Source: Phalacrocorax aristotelis (lineage: Eukaryota > Chordata > Aves > Suliformes > Phalacrocoracidae). Taken from it: DNA of 64,000 nt. Positions 1-14,300 of the stretch are shown here, one piece after another; position 1 is the stretch's first letter; the number at the start of each line of letters is the position of its first letter. A model generated the notes under the pieces. The model did no database searches. It was given only the letters and a program-made list of their open reading frames with translations, and had not been told where the DNA came from. The translations under genes were made by a program, and so were the position numbers. The DNA lies in contig NC_134282.1 of the NCBI RefSeq assembly GCF_949628215.1, forward strand, positions 20,192,723 to 20,256,722. Reading direction: 5' to 3'.

Positions 1-1855
1 AAGATTAGTATAGCTCAAGAAGAAACTTTCACTTAGTCTGTAAGGAACTGAATAGTTTTATCTATAGTAAAGATTTCTCAGGAAAAAAAAGCTATATTTT
101 CTTTGTTGTGGTTCATATTGAGTTTTATTCCTGTGAGCCAGGTGGTACATAAAGATGCAAAAATCAGATTTTTCGGATAGGCAACAAAGCAATAGAAATT
201 AAGGCTATGGCAGATGGATTATCTCTAACCAAGGAAAAAGACTACTAAGAAAAAAATATAAAGAACTAAAGTGTTGATGATTTTCTTGATATGATGCCAG
301 GATAATATTGGTATGCAGCTAACCTCTAGAGTTCAGGGATCCGTCTGTACTCTGGGATCAATCAGTTCTGATACAATGAAAAGCAAACTGTGGAAGGCAT
401 CCAAGGCAGCCCTCGGTTGCTATAGAGTTTGCTTTGACTATATTTCTGTAGTGTATCCATTGTCTTTACCCAGCTTCTATGAAAATTTGACTGTGAGATC
501 AAATCTATCCTAATATTTAATTTATGTGAAGTGAGTTCACCCAAAAGCTGAAGCAAGAAGGTACAATGCCAGTGTTTCCCAGAAATTGAGATATTGGCTT
601 TATAGCTCCACTTTTGTAGAGCATGTTTAGCAAAATTGCTAAGATGAAGGGTAAAAAAAGCCAATTCTTCACCAATTTTACACAAACACACGCCTATCAC
701 AATCATATATGTATACAACTTTATGTCTGAGTCTGGAATCAGTTAAGAGCATTTCAGTCTCTGAAGAAAGTAATTTTGCTGGTGGTGGTGCTAGTTGTAC
801 CCTAGTCATCCATAAATAGCAATGCAAAGTGGAATGGAAGTGACCACACTGGTTTTAGCCTGCCTGGAAAAGCTTCCAGATCAGGGAACCTTTCCCTGCT
901 CTCCCAGGGCAGTTTTTTGATCGTTCTTGGATTGCTGGGGTCAAGGCACTGGTTCTGTTTCACCAACAAAGTCAAATTCTGTGGGTCAGGCTACCTACTG
1001 CTGAAGACCATGAAATTAAAATAAGAAAATGCTCCTAGTTTTTGTTAACCATAACAAAATTTCATTAACATAGTTATCAAAAAGAAATTAACTTGACACC
1101 TATCTCACTTTCATCACTTCCATTTGTATTTTTTATATTCCTGGTTACTTCTTATTTTAATGGGCATTAGACTTAACAGTGGTTAGATGACTTTGAGGAA
1201 GCAAACTCTCCTATGACCCATCAAGCACCTCCCATGATCAGGCCTGACCAAAACAAGAACAGAATTTAAAATTTAGTTTTACACTTTAAAATCATAGTCC
1301 CAATGGCAACATGACTTACATTTCCCTTCACCAGTCAGTACTAATCTTCAGTAGTAAACAATGGCATGGTGCCAAATTTCCACATACAAACACTAAAAAT
1401 ATAATCTTGTTATTCATATGGGATAGAGAAAAGCAGAGCACTAAGGTAAATTAAGCTAAGCCTTTTTCACTTAGGCCCAGATCCAGAACTTCTCAATAGG
1501 CCCTTAACTGCCATTTGTTTCCCTCAGAGAATTAGGCACGTGTGAGTTCTGTCTTTAAATACCATTGTGAACCTGGGACTTAATTTACCAAGTGCTTAGT
1601 GGAGGTTAGGGTAATTTGTTTATGAACATTCTCCTGTGTTTCCATTCCAGAAACTGGGGCTGGCATTAAGTTAACTGCTGGAAATTGCTTCAACAAAACA
1701 TGCAACAGTTAGATGCTTGCAAAAAGAGTTTTTGAGCCCATTTGAACTAGCAAAGGAGAAATACTCTTTTTGCATAGCTGCAGTTTGATTTTAATATTGA
1801 GGCTTCTGGAAATTATTTAGAAAAAATATTTTTCTCAAAACCATTATTTTGTCAC

Positions 1856-1870
1856 TTTTTTTTTTTTTTT
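1856..1870. repeat. Poly-T run (T15)
   Basis: An uninterrupted run of 15 T. No retroposed sequence or target-site duplication was recognised beside it, so it is treated as a simple homopolymer. Confidence 0.9.
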
Positions 1871-4800
1871 AATCAAGAAGTAAGTATATTCCAAAATTGA
1901 CTGGTTGATTATAAGTTACATAACCCACAGAAGACTGGAATAAATAGTAATTGGACAGAAAACAATAAATCCAATCAATTGCTAATAATGGCTACTTTAC
2001 TCTAAATCACCTAAATGCCCATGTTTGCCTTTGATAAGCAAGCTGAGTTCTCTTAAAACAGGATGATTAAATCATTGGAGTGAGGCTTATTCCCTTCTTT
2101 GAGCTTCTACTCCCTGAGATGAAAGGCTCCTTAGTCAGACCTAACTCAGGTTTTTCAATAGTCAGCCTAAGAGCGGAAATTCTGCTTGCTACTCCCAAAG
2201 GCAGTAAGGCATTTCCACATGCTAGCTGATCCCACACATGCCTGTGGCACGGAGCAGGTGTGCACACAGCCAGCATACTTCCCACCTCCTCATTAAAACA
2301 GAAAATCAAAACACAACAGCAGTCACCAAAACAACGTATGTGCATGAATGACAGCAAACCTGCCAAAACTTGCTGTAATCCATGCTTATTTACAAATGTT
2401 CTTAACACATCAACAGCCTTCACCCATGAAACCCAGGACACCCTGGAATGACAGAACTGTAAACACAAGCAAAGAGCATGCTTTAGTGAGCTGATATGTA
2501 TTTTCCCACTAAGGTTGGAGGAAAAAAAAAAGATGCAATCACACCTTTTCAGTCATAGATTAGGAGCTGCAGAGGTGGTGGCTCCTCAACAGGACTGCAC
2601 GCATGAGCAAGAACTTGCTTTTTGGAAACAACGGTGATACCGGCTGTCTTCTGATGTTGTCACAGCCTGAACAATGCAGGAGATTGTTTCTTGCTGATTG
2701 CCAAGGTATCCTGCACCCCTCTAAGGTGTTTTGCTGCCTGTGCTTAAGGCCAACTCTGATATAGGGCAGCTGTAACCCATCTCAGACAGGTGGGAAAAGA
2801 ACTGTGTAAGACAGCTGAGAGAAGCTTCACTGGGGCCCTTTCCCCCTTAGCTCAAGCAGCTGCTTTTAATCTCAAGCCCCCTGCCTTGTCCCTGCCTGAG
2901 GTGCTTTGCATCTGTGCCTGGCCATGTGCCCCTCTGATCTGGACCTCAACTTGCTGACTTGACTTACTGGCCCTGGTAGTGGTAAAAAAGTGTTAAAATG
3001 CTTTGAATATTATTTCCTTTTTTTAAGCCAATATTGCTTAACCAGTACCAGTAGGTGCAACAAGTCACGATGCAGTGCATCGGGACAGTTTAGATTCATG
3101 CTTGCTCTGCTTGTCTCTCAAAGAAGTTTTACAACAATCACACTCAGTAAATTCCACTGTATATAATTTTTCTCTTTTTGAAGCACTATGTTCCTCTTCA
3201 AAAGAAAAATAATGAAACCCATCAAGGACTACCTATCCACTTGAAGAAGGCAGACAAAACTGATTACTAGTTTTAAAATCATTATGTGGCTATTAATTTT
3301 TCTTATAATGCTTCTTCACTGTGTAATAATATCTATCTTGTTAACTTTAAAAATTTTTGGTGCTGCTATATAAAACATTTGACATAAAAACACTATTGTA
3401 ACTACAGCGTTATCTGGTTTCTGTAAAACTCAATGACCTTAAGGAAAGGGATTAATAGGTTAATTTTTGCAGTAATTTATTTTTTTTTATTAAGCTCTTA
3501 AAATTTTTTCCTTTTTTCTGAGGATACACATAGTTCATTCAGCTTGCGAGGACACGTATGAACATAAACTAAGGCATTTGCTCTGTTGCATAATAAAAAA
3601 ATATATTTGTGTTGCTTCAAATCCACAAAGAGAACACATTAATTTTGACTGATTTTTGAACTTGGCCAGAGTAATATAATACTTTACTGCCTGTTTGTAT
3701 ATTAGATGCTAAAAATCCATTCTAAGATACAGGAGTTATTACACAATAGTGAATGAAGTTTCCTCACCTTTGGCCTAGATAACTAGCAGCTTTTAAGAAG
3801 AAGCAGAAAACTTTACGAGCCACGCTTTAGTTTGCAATTAATTTTTTTAATTATATTTTTATTATTTTAAACTACAGCATCTCAGTTCATAGTCATTCAG
3901 AGGAGAATTTCCATTAGATCCAGCACTGTATGAAAATTTTAAACGACAGTAGCATAGGTAAAATTAAATAATTTGGTGACTGAACTTGTGTTTAAAACAG
4001 ATTAATTTATTATTCCTTTTAATCAGAGATGAAAGTGCTCTGCATTATAGGAATCAAATACATTCTTGAAATCTCTGCTCTCAGAAACTCAGCTACTACC
4101 CCTCCTTTTTTAATCCCTTAGAATGTGGGAAAGAAAGAGAGAGGGGAGGTGAAATAACAAGTCTGAAATTAGGATGAAACGGAAAAAATACCCATATGCT
4201 GATGGAAGCATAAAAAGATGGGGGGAACACTTCTAGTCATGGATATTTCTCACTGCAGGGACTTAAAATCCTCTGACTGAATGAGAGAAGAATATGAAGG
4301 GAGGTTAATGTTGAGGAGGAAAAGGTAGTGGTATTGTACCATGTATTTTCTCCTTCCTGAACTACTGCCTTTCACAGAAATTTTCAGAGAAGACACTGAT
4401 TGGTCATAGACTTAATTCAAGGTGAAGTTTTTAAGTTTCTGCAAGAATACTTGGAAATCTTTCCCAACAAATACATAACAATGATTTATAGAAATTTGCT
4501 TCAGGCAGATTTTACTGTTTTCAGAGAAAATTGATACAAAATGCACTGTAAAATAACCGCTTGGCAGAAACCCCCAATCCAACTTCCACTCAACAAAAGA
4601 ATCAAAACAAAACCAAGAGGGTTATTTTCTCATAAACCCCTATAAAGTAAATAAATAAGAGCTAGCTTTTGAGATCATTAATCATGATGGCTAATCCTTG
4701 CCTCTACAGAGAGGCTCACCAGCTTCAGCATGGCTTCTTATGTGCTGCAGTGCTCCCCAGGGTGAAGCTCAGTGGTTTTGTCCACAACCTAGAGATAAGA

Positions 4801-7800
4801 GACAGAGACGAGAACAATATCTAGTTGCATATTAGCCTCCATGAAATCAGGGAGGCCTGTGTTCCTGCTGTTGGTGAGAGAGGTTGATAAGTGTTTTATC
4901 CCATTACTCAAGCACAGGCTGTCCAGTAACCAGGCATGGTCAATGTGGTAACCAGCAGGATAGCAGAGCTGTGGTGTTGTTACATGTTTGTCTGCATTTG
5001 AAACGTTTCGGGAAGAATGACATTATATATCTTGGCAGGTTTAAATGAAAGTTTTCCAGGTGCTGAATGAAAAAGTAGAATGTCATCTTGTTATATCTTT
5101 GTGACTAATGGAATTGGACAAAACATTCTTCTAAATATAGTATTTTGATTTGACAGCAAGTGTAAAGGAAGTAGAAGAGTTTTGATTTCAAACAATAGAG
5201 AGAATTTAAGGAACCCAAGCTTAAATGCTGTGCTGTTATTATTTGAAAATACTCAACCCAAAGTAATTTTAAATTTAGCAGATGGAACTCTTTCTCTAAT
5301 AGCAAAAGCCAATACAATTCATCTTGGATTTAGATACTATTTAACTCCAAAGTGTTAAAAAAGCTGAAGCCAAATATTGTAACCATGGTTAATCTCAAAA
5401 CAAATGAGAACATTGCATCACAGTTCAAACCAAAAGATGGAAGCTGAGTGTTAAAGAACATCTAGAAGAACAGTTATATAAAGTGCTATTATTCTAAAAA
5501 AAAATTTTGCATGGACACAAAAACCGCTTTTGCTTAAGGAGGCTAGTTAGAAAAGATAAACAGAATCTCCTGTAATAGAATAACTGAGTTCTATGCAGTA
5601 CTGGAAGCGTCAAATAGTGCAACTGAGGGGCAAGATATAAAAACTCTTCCAGAACTGTGATCTACGCTCAAACACAAGTGTTGAAATGAGAATTAATATT
5701 TCTTTGAAGTCTGTGAAGTCATTTTAGTGCATCCTGGGCTACAGAAATCTGCAAGTATCTCTCACTAGAGGTATCTAAAAGCAGAAGAAAGGATGACCAA
5801 CTACACCATTTTTTTTCCTCCTCTCACACAGCCTAGTTAGAAATAGATGTCATTACTTTTTTTCTGATGGAAAAAATTACTATTACGAAATACTAAGAAA
5901 TTCTGCTGAAACAGGAATACTGCTCAGGAAATCATTATTTTACAGGCAATCATCAAAAATTTTCATTTAAAATTGCAGGCAGACTTAAAGCAAATGTGTA
6001 CCTGCTGAGCAGGATTGCAGACAGGCTTAGACAAATGTGTATGTGCCATAAATCTTTCTGAATTTCCCAAGAAAGTCTGACCTACTCTCATTTGAGGCCC
6101 AAGAACTTGTTAGCCATTTGGAAAGTATTGGGTAAATATCAATTCAAAGGAATCAACACCATGAATTCTAGAATAGGGAGCACATCAACAAGAGCAAAAA
6201 GCACCAAGGCCCTTAAACCACAATATTTTAGATAAATAAAAACTACACATTTCATAGAATTGTATGAATATTACTGCCTTGCCATTCAGGGAGAGGAGAA
6301 TATTATTATTAAGATGGTGAATGCTGTTGTTATAATTACCATGAGCATAAATATTCAGGTTGTGCCATTTCATTTCATTTTTTTTACTGTGCCGGAAGGA
6401 ATACTGATGTCACTGTCTAGTTCTTTACTTCCGTCATATCTTGAAAATATCTTTAGATATCATGAAGGTTAAAAATACTGTTATCAGGAGGAGATGGGAT
6501 TGAACACAACAGATTCCTTTTCCCCTACCCCCAAGAAGGAAATTTCTATGGAAAGAAAAGTAGGGGGTGATACATACTGAGAAAGGTGACAGAAAGAAAG
6601 AGAAAAGGAAAAGATAAGCAGGGGAGAACAGATGGAAAAAAACAGGGATTGGCTAACAAAATTAATTTCTCTAGACAGCTCTTGAAATTTAACACACTAG
6701 GGCTTGGGAAGCTCCACTGGAGATTAAAGCCCTCATAGGCAACCTCCTTCATTCTGAAACATCTTTGATCATGTTGCCAGCACCACTGAAATGATAGTGA
6801 TTCACCTGCACTGGGCACAACGTGCCTTCTCCACCACATAGCGCTCTCTACGTGTTGCTTATGTTGGACAAACACTCAGGGAATGTCTCAAGTAGACTAG
6901 TTGGGACATTCCTTCGGAAGGTGATAGAGTTTTAAAAGCTTTCTTCCCTTCTAGGAGGGAGCAAAAACTTAGAAATATGGGGGTTTTCTCTATGTAAAGG
7001 GAATTCTAGGAAAAAAGAACTGTTTTGGAAGAACCATAATGAATTTTCTCTTCCTGCTGTCTGCTGGAAAGGATTTTGGTAATTGCACAGGAATAAAAAT
7101 GCCATGAACAGTCTAGGCTGACGGAGAGAAGCCCAGATCCCAGACACGTATTGCCTCCCTTGGATGGCTGCTGTAGGGGAAGTGAGGTAACTGGGTACCC
7201 AGCATCTTCACCCCCCAGAAAAATATTCAGAGGAAAAAAGCTTCTCAGTTTCATTTTCTCTCTTCAGACAAAGTTTTCCTGAGGGGAAAATATTTTCTTC
7301 CCCATAAAATCATTTTCCCATGGAAAAAAAAAATTTATTTCACCAAAAAAAGCATTTCATTTCAGAGAATTTATGTGATGGAAGAGACCCATGTGATTTT
7401 ATAATCCAATAAAATTAATTTCACAGTAAATTTTTCTTTAATATTTCTTATTAACAGATTTTTAGCTCTTGAGAAATCACTCCACTACTTTTCTGTTTAG
7501 ATCTTCATACTTTACATTTTAAGTAAAAATGAACTGCTTCCAAAGGAATAACTCTTAAAAATAAGCTTCCTTTCTGACTGCTGGAGTTACTGTTCTTTCC
7601 CACCTCTGCTGCTCTTTCCAATACTCCAGTATTCAAGTTGCTCATCTGGAGCCATTGGGATCTTCAGAAGTCCTCAACCTCATACGATGAAATGCTCTCA
7701 GTATCTTAAAACACAGAGATGCTTAGACTGTACATTGTGTTTCCTGGGAAACATTAAAGTCATCAGCTGGGAGATTCAGTTACTGAGCATACAGAGTCAG

Positions 7801-10800
7801 TGAAACCTCACATCTCAGTCGTGACACAAGAACTGGGAAGGGCAAAGTAACTAAAGATTAGATGGGACCTCCACTGTTCAGAGGTTCACACAGTACAAGG
7901 AGCAGCATAACCACATAACTCCCTTGTGCCCCCTCCACATCATGTGGTGAATCAAGTTCAAGATCCTTTTAACTTTAATAACTCTGTATCCTTGCTCCAT
8001 CATACCAAATTGATCCTTTAATCTCCATGTGCCAAAAGAAACACTTTGTTCTCATACAGCACATCTCTTCCCAAAGCCCAGCTGGAACCTGAGGGGCCCA
8101 AACTCTTTGTTGAGGCTCGCTGGTACTTACTGTGGTGATTTGCTCAGCATATTCAAGAACTACAAGGTCATAACCATTAACACCTAAAACAAACTTTGTA
8201 TTAGTTTCAGTCTGGGCCATTATTATTCCTTCATCCTCTCTTACATCTGTCTTTTATTTCTTATATTTTTTAAGAACTGTATTGAAAATGTTCCATAAAG
8301 TCCATGACATACAAACAAACCGGCTTCGCTTCTCTACACAAAGGTGCTTTTAAAGAGTCAGTCAGAAAAATATCTGTGATTAGTTGCAAGTACTGCATTA
8401 TGGGTCATCTCTTTCTAGGTGAAGAACACAAAAAATGCAAAATGTCTTTATCTCCCTTATTCCACAATATATCTACTATGTAATAGACAGCCCTTTGCCA
8501 CGGCACCTTTTGAAAACTCACCTGTCCTGGCTTTACCAAGCAGTCAATGCAGAATAAATGTCAGCAACTCTATGTTAATTTAATTTGGCTAAGTAATGGA
8601 GAAAAAACAAAACAGATCAAACCCCACAAAATATCTACCCTGCACCCAGTTTGGTAAGTGCTTTCCTTGGGAACTATAGTTATCTTGCCTCATAAACACC
8701 TCTGGACAGACTACACGAAGCTAGGAAGCTTTGCCAAAGTGCAAACAAGCTTTGGACTAATTCATATGCTAAGACATGGTATCACATGTATAATAAGATA
8801 CTTTATGGATCTGTGATCTTTTGAGACCATTGTACACAGTATTACTTTTAGAATATTTTTGCCATTCCTGTAGGAGTCAATGAGAACTACTAAAATCTGT
8901 TCTTGGAAAGGAAAAAGGTGAACAAAGAAAGCACAATCCTGCCTTGTTGAGGATTCTGGCAGAGGCATCTGATGAGTTAAAGTCCTGATGAAATACTGAC
9001 AGCTAGAAACTCTCAGACCTATAATCATCCTCAGGGTACCTGATAGGCTTAACTAATAATGCCTTTAAATATCAGCTTCATACAATCCATTAGTTAAGTC
9101 ATAGATCTTTGTATAAGTGAGTATCTGGGAAATTTGAACAACTCTTGCATGACACATTTTGAAAGCTGAAATGGGCTTTATGGAGGAAACTTCATTCCCT
9201 AATGTGAGAGACATTGCAGGCCCATATCAGGTACTGCAGACAGCACCAGTTCAGCCTCTTGAAGTCCTAAAGAACTGCTCACACTGTATGTTCAGGAATG
9301 ATCCAAAATAGTCACACAATAAACAGGGTGACCATTAATGTAGATCATCAAAATGTGATGCCAAGTGACTAGCTCTGGGAGAATTTATGACCCGCTTAAC
9401 GTGTCTGAGGACAAGAGGCCTGCAAACTCTCTATGGTGCTGCTTTCTGCACAGCTGAGAGCTGCATGTCTTTTTGTAATAGTGCAGTAGATGATGTGTAT
9501 TTGTTTATGCTTATGGAGGGAGCTGTGCGTCTATTCCTGCACACAGGGCACTTGGGGTAAACATACAGCAGCCAACACTGCATTCCAATACAGAGTTTTC
9601 CAGACCTAAGAACCAACTGATGAGTTGTAAAAGCAAAAACAGGTAAGTGTATTTTGCTTCATTATAGACTATACCACCTTTCAAACTTCAATTGCACTCC
9701 TGTTCTTTCAGTTTTTTCTTGCCTTGAAACACCATTTTTATGGTATTAATTCTTGGAGATACTGTGTGTATCTTTCATTTTAATTACAGTTTGAAGGTAC
9801 TTGTTAACCTACAATTAGCATAGTGTGAAGCTGAAGGAGAACATCGGTTGGGCCCAGAATAACCTTGTAATTTTCTCCTTATTCTTGGCTTTCTAAGCTC
9901 TAAGGCTCCAGATTGTTTGATTCGCTTTTGGATTTTTAGCCCATCATGAACTTGACACAGTTGCTAAGATACATATCAGTCTGCACCATGTTGATACAAT
10001 ATTGTTTAAACACTTTAAAGGGCAGCCTAACAGTTCTCTGTAAACACACAATTCCACCATAAACTGTTCTCAGCAGAAACAAGCAACCTGACACGAAAAT
10101 GATATTCAGGGTATTTCAAAGATTACTATGGAAGCCTTCATGATCATCCACCCCCCACCAGCAAAGCACCTCACAGTTGTATTGCCACCCTGATCTAGCC
10201 TCACTGTAAACATACGTCCTCTGGCTCAATGCCTGCAGCAGACCCCCTGCCTGCAGCTTCATATCGAGTGCGACGTCTCTCCTCCTATCACTGTCACAGT
10301 ATGCAGGGAGTTTGATTTGATGTTTGCAGCCAAGGAACAACAGTTGTTTCCAGGCCTGCTTCAGTAACCTGCCCAAAGTCGATCTGACCAGCCCTGCTCA
10401 TGACCAAAGGTCTTGCTGCACTGCATGCTGTTGAAATAAAACAATTAAGTTCATCCCTTTACAAAGAAGGGACAGAGATTCACACAGTCAGCAGGACAAT
10501 GAAAGGAGATAATACAGGCCAAGCTTGGGGGCTTTTTGTCTAATTAATGTTTCTCTTCCATGATTCTTTGTTAGTTTGGACAACAACTGTACGGGAAAAG
10601 GTTTAAAGACTTGCTCAGATGATGTGAAGCAGTCTTCGCTGAAGTTCCAAGAAATTCTTTCACAGAGATAAGACTTCATGGCAATATTTTCTCAGTGGTC
10701 TTTGCTTATCAGCTTTATTTCATGGACTGGTGAACCATATGTCACCTGATGCGATGACCATACTTCCAGTGCAGTTTACCTCCAATGTGTACACATGAGG

Positions 10801-10819
10801 TGTCTGTGTCTGACAGTGC

Positions 10820-10824
10820 CTTAC
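10820..10824. repeat. Left target-site duplication of the solo LTR (CTTAC)
   Basis: CTTAC directly precedes the TG end and pairs with CTTGC at 11352-11356 with one mismatch. The mismatch suggests the insertion is not very recent. Confidence 0.65.
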
Positions 10825-11072
10825 TGTCCTGGTTTTGGCTGGGATAGAGTTTTTCTTCCTAGCAGCTGGGACAGGGCTGTGTTTTGGATTTAGTATGAGA
10901 ATAATGTTGATAACACACTGGAGCTTTAGTTGTTGCTAAGTAGTGCTTACACTAGTCAAGGACTCTTCAGCTTCTCATGCCCTGCCAGCGAGGAGCTGGG
11001 AGGGGGCACAGCTGGGACAGCTGACCCCAGTTGGCCAAAGGGATATTCTGTACCATATGACATCATGCTTAG

Positions 11073-11080
11073 TATATAAA
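11073..11080 (+). promoter_or_regulatory. LTR TATA box
   Basis: TATATAAA lies in the U3 part of the LTR, 149 bases before the ATTAAA signal. The upstream motif TGACATCA (11059-11066) resembles a CRE/AP-1-like site. Core promoter signals are intact, so the LTR could in principle start transcription rightward, away from the 3' end of the minus-strand gene. Confidence 0.65.
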
Positions 11081-11221
11081 CTGGAGAGAGTTGGCTGGGG
11101 AGCAGCGATTGCTGCTTGGGAACTTGCTGGGCATCAGTCAGCGGGTGGTGAGCAATTGCATTGTGCATCGCTTTGTATATTCTTTTACCATTATTAATAT
11201 TTTCCCTTCCTTTTCTGTCCT

Positions 11222-11227
11222 ATTAAA
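11222..11227 (+). terminator. LTR polyadenylation signal (ATTAAA)
   Basis: ATTAAA sits downstream of the TATA box and upstream of a U5-like pyrimidine-rich tail, in the usual LTR order. It is the common variant of AATAAA. Confidence 0.6.
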
Positions 11228-11356
11228 CTGTCTTTACCTCAACCCACAAATTTTACTTCCTCTCCATGCCAATTCTCTCCCCCATCTCACTGGGTGGGGG
11301 GCAGTGAACAGCTGTGTGGTGTTTAGCTTCCTGCTGGGTTAAACCACAGCACTTGC

Positions 11357-14300
11357 AAACAATTGATAAACCAGAGCAGTTCACTTACCACAGGACCACC
11401 TTACAACAACATTTTGATTTTAATAGCTGACATGAAACCCAACAGCTCCCATGCCATTTCCAACTTCTTGAAACTAAATGAGGCACATCTTAAGGGCAAA
11501 AGATCCATAGCTGGGACCCAGAATCCAGGGATCATGTCTCACGCTGGGTGCTAACAGCATTGTCCTGGTACGATCATCTTCTGCACCAAACATCAACAAT
11601 AATGGACCAAGTGTTTAAAACCAGTATATTTTAAAAACTGTATATTGTTTTCAGAGCAAAAACATGTGTATCCACACTATACCTTGATGAGTCCAGGACA
11701 TGGTAATCTTGAGAGCTGTTTCACAAGGGCCAGGTACTAATGTAGGCGATCCAGGTGTTCAAAACAACTGAAAATCCTTCCCCATTTACTCAGTTAATGT
11801 CTCCAGGGTTTGATTTTTTTACTATATTATGCCAAGTTTCTTTCTGTCAACCTTAAATTATAACAGTATCTTTGGCTGTTCTCCTGGTGTTACTTAACTT
11901 CATTAATTATGACACTGGTAAATGTTTGTTTCCTCCCGTTTAGTTTTACTTCCTCCACTAGGACACATTCGGTCTGTTCAACATTTTACATTTGTTGGGC
12001 CAGACTACGAATTTTTCAGTGCCTTATCTTCTCTCTTCTGTGGTTGTTCAAATTGCTGCATTAACTTTTCTTCTACCTGATCTTGTCTTTTTCTATATCT
12101 TCCTATTCATCCCTTGAAATATTAAGTTCCCAATGACAAGAGGAGTGAAAGCAGGACAGGCTGGGGTGCAGCCAAGAACTCCGACCACCAGGCAAGTCCA
12201 CAGCAGCAAGGCAGGTCCAAGGACAGTCCAGGCAGGCCATCGGCCTCAGGGCTAGGGCCCAGATCAGCAGGACAGGACTGTGGCACAGCCGAAGGCCCCC
12301 TGCTACCATACCATTCAGTAAAGGACACAGCCTCTGGGCTGAGCTTAAATAGGGCTCCTGGGCCCATGGGCAGGTGTGTGGGGGCTCCAGGTGATGCTGA
12401 TCAGGGCCATTAAGGAAAATGTGTCCATAAGGCTCTGACACCACAAACGTGTATACAAACATAACCATGGATGTTGCAATAGGCTGGGAGTATTAGCAAA
12501 GGGCAGTTGCCAGATGGGATGCAATGACAGCTATATAGGAAAGGACAGTAATGTGGTCTACAGGTGTATGGGTTTTAAATTAATATCCTTACTCAGGTGA
12601 TTCTTTTCTATGCACTTGTGAGAGCCCTCTCCAGAGTGAGACTAACAAAATACTCTTGATATCTATGACATATAAAGTAAGAATTCTCTGTCTTTAAAGA
12701 ATTTTTTCATGCAAACATTTTCAACCTTCCTAACACATGGAAATAATTATGTATAGGTTTCTTTTGGGTGCACTATCTAACCTGCAGAGATCTCAGGCAA
12801 AGACTTTAATCAAACTTTTCTCATAACCATCTCAGCATGATCTCTGGATTAGTCATGTACCTGTATTAATCATCTGCCTTCTAGAGACCATTAGATCCGA
12901 GTCAGAAATGCATCCTGAGCTGAAAGGTGGAAATAATACTGAGAAAGGAGCTAACTGAAATTGGCTCTCTGACAAAGACGACCCTTCTTTCTTGCATAAA
13001 AAACCTTTTTGTCTTACAGAACAGGCCACAGCACATAGTATTTGTTTCTATGTTCATTTTGAGAATCACATAATTTTGTGTGCTTGCAGGGACAACCACT
13101 TTTCATGATTCTGAGGGTTTGTTTTAGGGTTTTCTTAATATTCATGTTGTCCATTGATACTATGCCCACAGCCAGGTCTTCTGAAAGACCACACTGTGGC
13201 CACTGAGCTAGTGTTTATGTGTCAGTATGTCATGCTCTGCTGCTCCGAATTCCTATCCAAAACTTTTGCTTTGCAGAACATAAAATAATTTTTAAACTTG
13301 TTTCCAAAAGGAACAAGGTTTGTAGTCTTTCTTACTTCCAAGTCCTAAACTTCAGGAACAGCACCAAAATGTTGATTTTTACTTAAGTTTTTTATTACTA
13401 CTTAATATTAAAAATGCATTTCAAAATGGAAAAAAATTCCACTTACAAAATAAATCATAGGACACATTAACATTAAAGAATTGCTTCATATTTTTAAACA
13501 AACCCAGAATTTTATCATGTTCTGATGTCAAGAAAAAAAGATATCTAGACAAAAGACTTCTAGCAAAACTTTTCTGATCTACTGTACTTCCTGTTCTTTG
13601 CACTTATCTACCTGGTATTTCCTAACATTTATAATACGCAAAGAAGATTTTTTTGGCCACACGGTATTTCATTCTGTAGTTAAAGTTGTGCCTATTCCCC
13701 CAATGAAAATGGAAAGCAATCCAATGAATACTTTCCTTAAAGCCAGAGCTGAGTGACACAGTAATACCAGAACACATAAGGCATAAGCAGTGAGCCTGAC
13801 AATTTGTCATTCTACCACTAATCCCCCCCAGCCTGCGGCAGATGTGAACCTCCCTTCCTGCACAGCCACCTCTACAAGCCTGACAGTCACCTCCAAGCAC
13901 ATGGTGAGTGCTCTGGGCCATCGGAGGTGCCAGAGGTGGTATCGAGTCCCTGTCCATTCTACAGACTTATCCGCCTGTTTCTTCAAAACTGTTGTGGGCA
14001 CCTCTCTGCTTGTAAACTGACTGTATTTTCAAAAGTTCATAAGCGTGGCAGGAATAAACATCTGACATTAATTAGCTATTCAGGTGTTCTCTATCTTTTC
14101 ACTATGTAAACTGCAAGGTTAGGAAGACATGGAATACTTTGTAAGAAACAAAGTGCTAAAATGACAGAGATATAATAATTTTTTGACAGTCACAATGAAT
14201 TTTTTAATAATAGCAGGCTGTGGTGATTGTGAGGCTTCTTGTTTCAGACATAGATGACTATGGAAAAGCCAGAAGAGATGATGAAGAACATGAGGGAGAC

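Larger units (their letters stand above)
1..10824. other. Intergenic, AT-rich, no gene recognised
   Basis: This stretch lies downstream of the minus-strand gene's 3' end. All open frames are short (133 codons or fewer), lack splice-site support and have no protein-like composition or recognised domain. It holds a T15 run at 1856-1870 and scattered short A/T runs. Around 5976-6047 there is a loose duplication in which two roughly 30-base segments share the core AAATGTGTA. I see no young interspersed repeat, RNA gene or CpG island. Enhancers or unspliced noncoding transcripts cannot be excluded by eye. Confidence 0.6.
10825..11351 (+). mobile_element. Solo LTR of an avian endogenous retrovirus
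   Basis: The 527-bp element starts TGTCCTGGTTTTGGCTGGGA and ends GGTTAAACCACAGCA, so it has the TG...CA ends of an LTR. The flanking pentamers CTTAC (10820-10824) and CTTGC (11352-11356) form a near-perfect 5-bp target-site duplication, consistent with ERVL-type insertion. Inside are a TATA box (11073-11080) and an ATTAAA poly(A) signal (11222-11227) in the order expected for U3-R-U5. The sequence closely matches, from memory, an LTR family abundant in many birds. No gag, pol or env sequence lies on either side, so it is a solo LTR left by recombination between the two LTRs. The short open frames inside it are not genes. The exact family name cannot be given without a repeat library. Confidence 0.85.

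Noticed and set aside
5976..6047. Two similar 30-base segments sharing AAATGTGTA
   Set aside because: The match is imperfect and short, probably a chance or decayed local duplication with no further structure.
10943..11342. Plus- and minus-strand frames of 70-84 codons
   Set aside because: They lie inside the solo LTR, which is noncoding.
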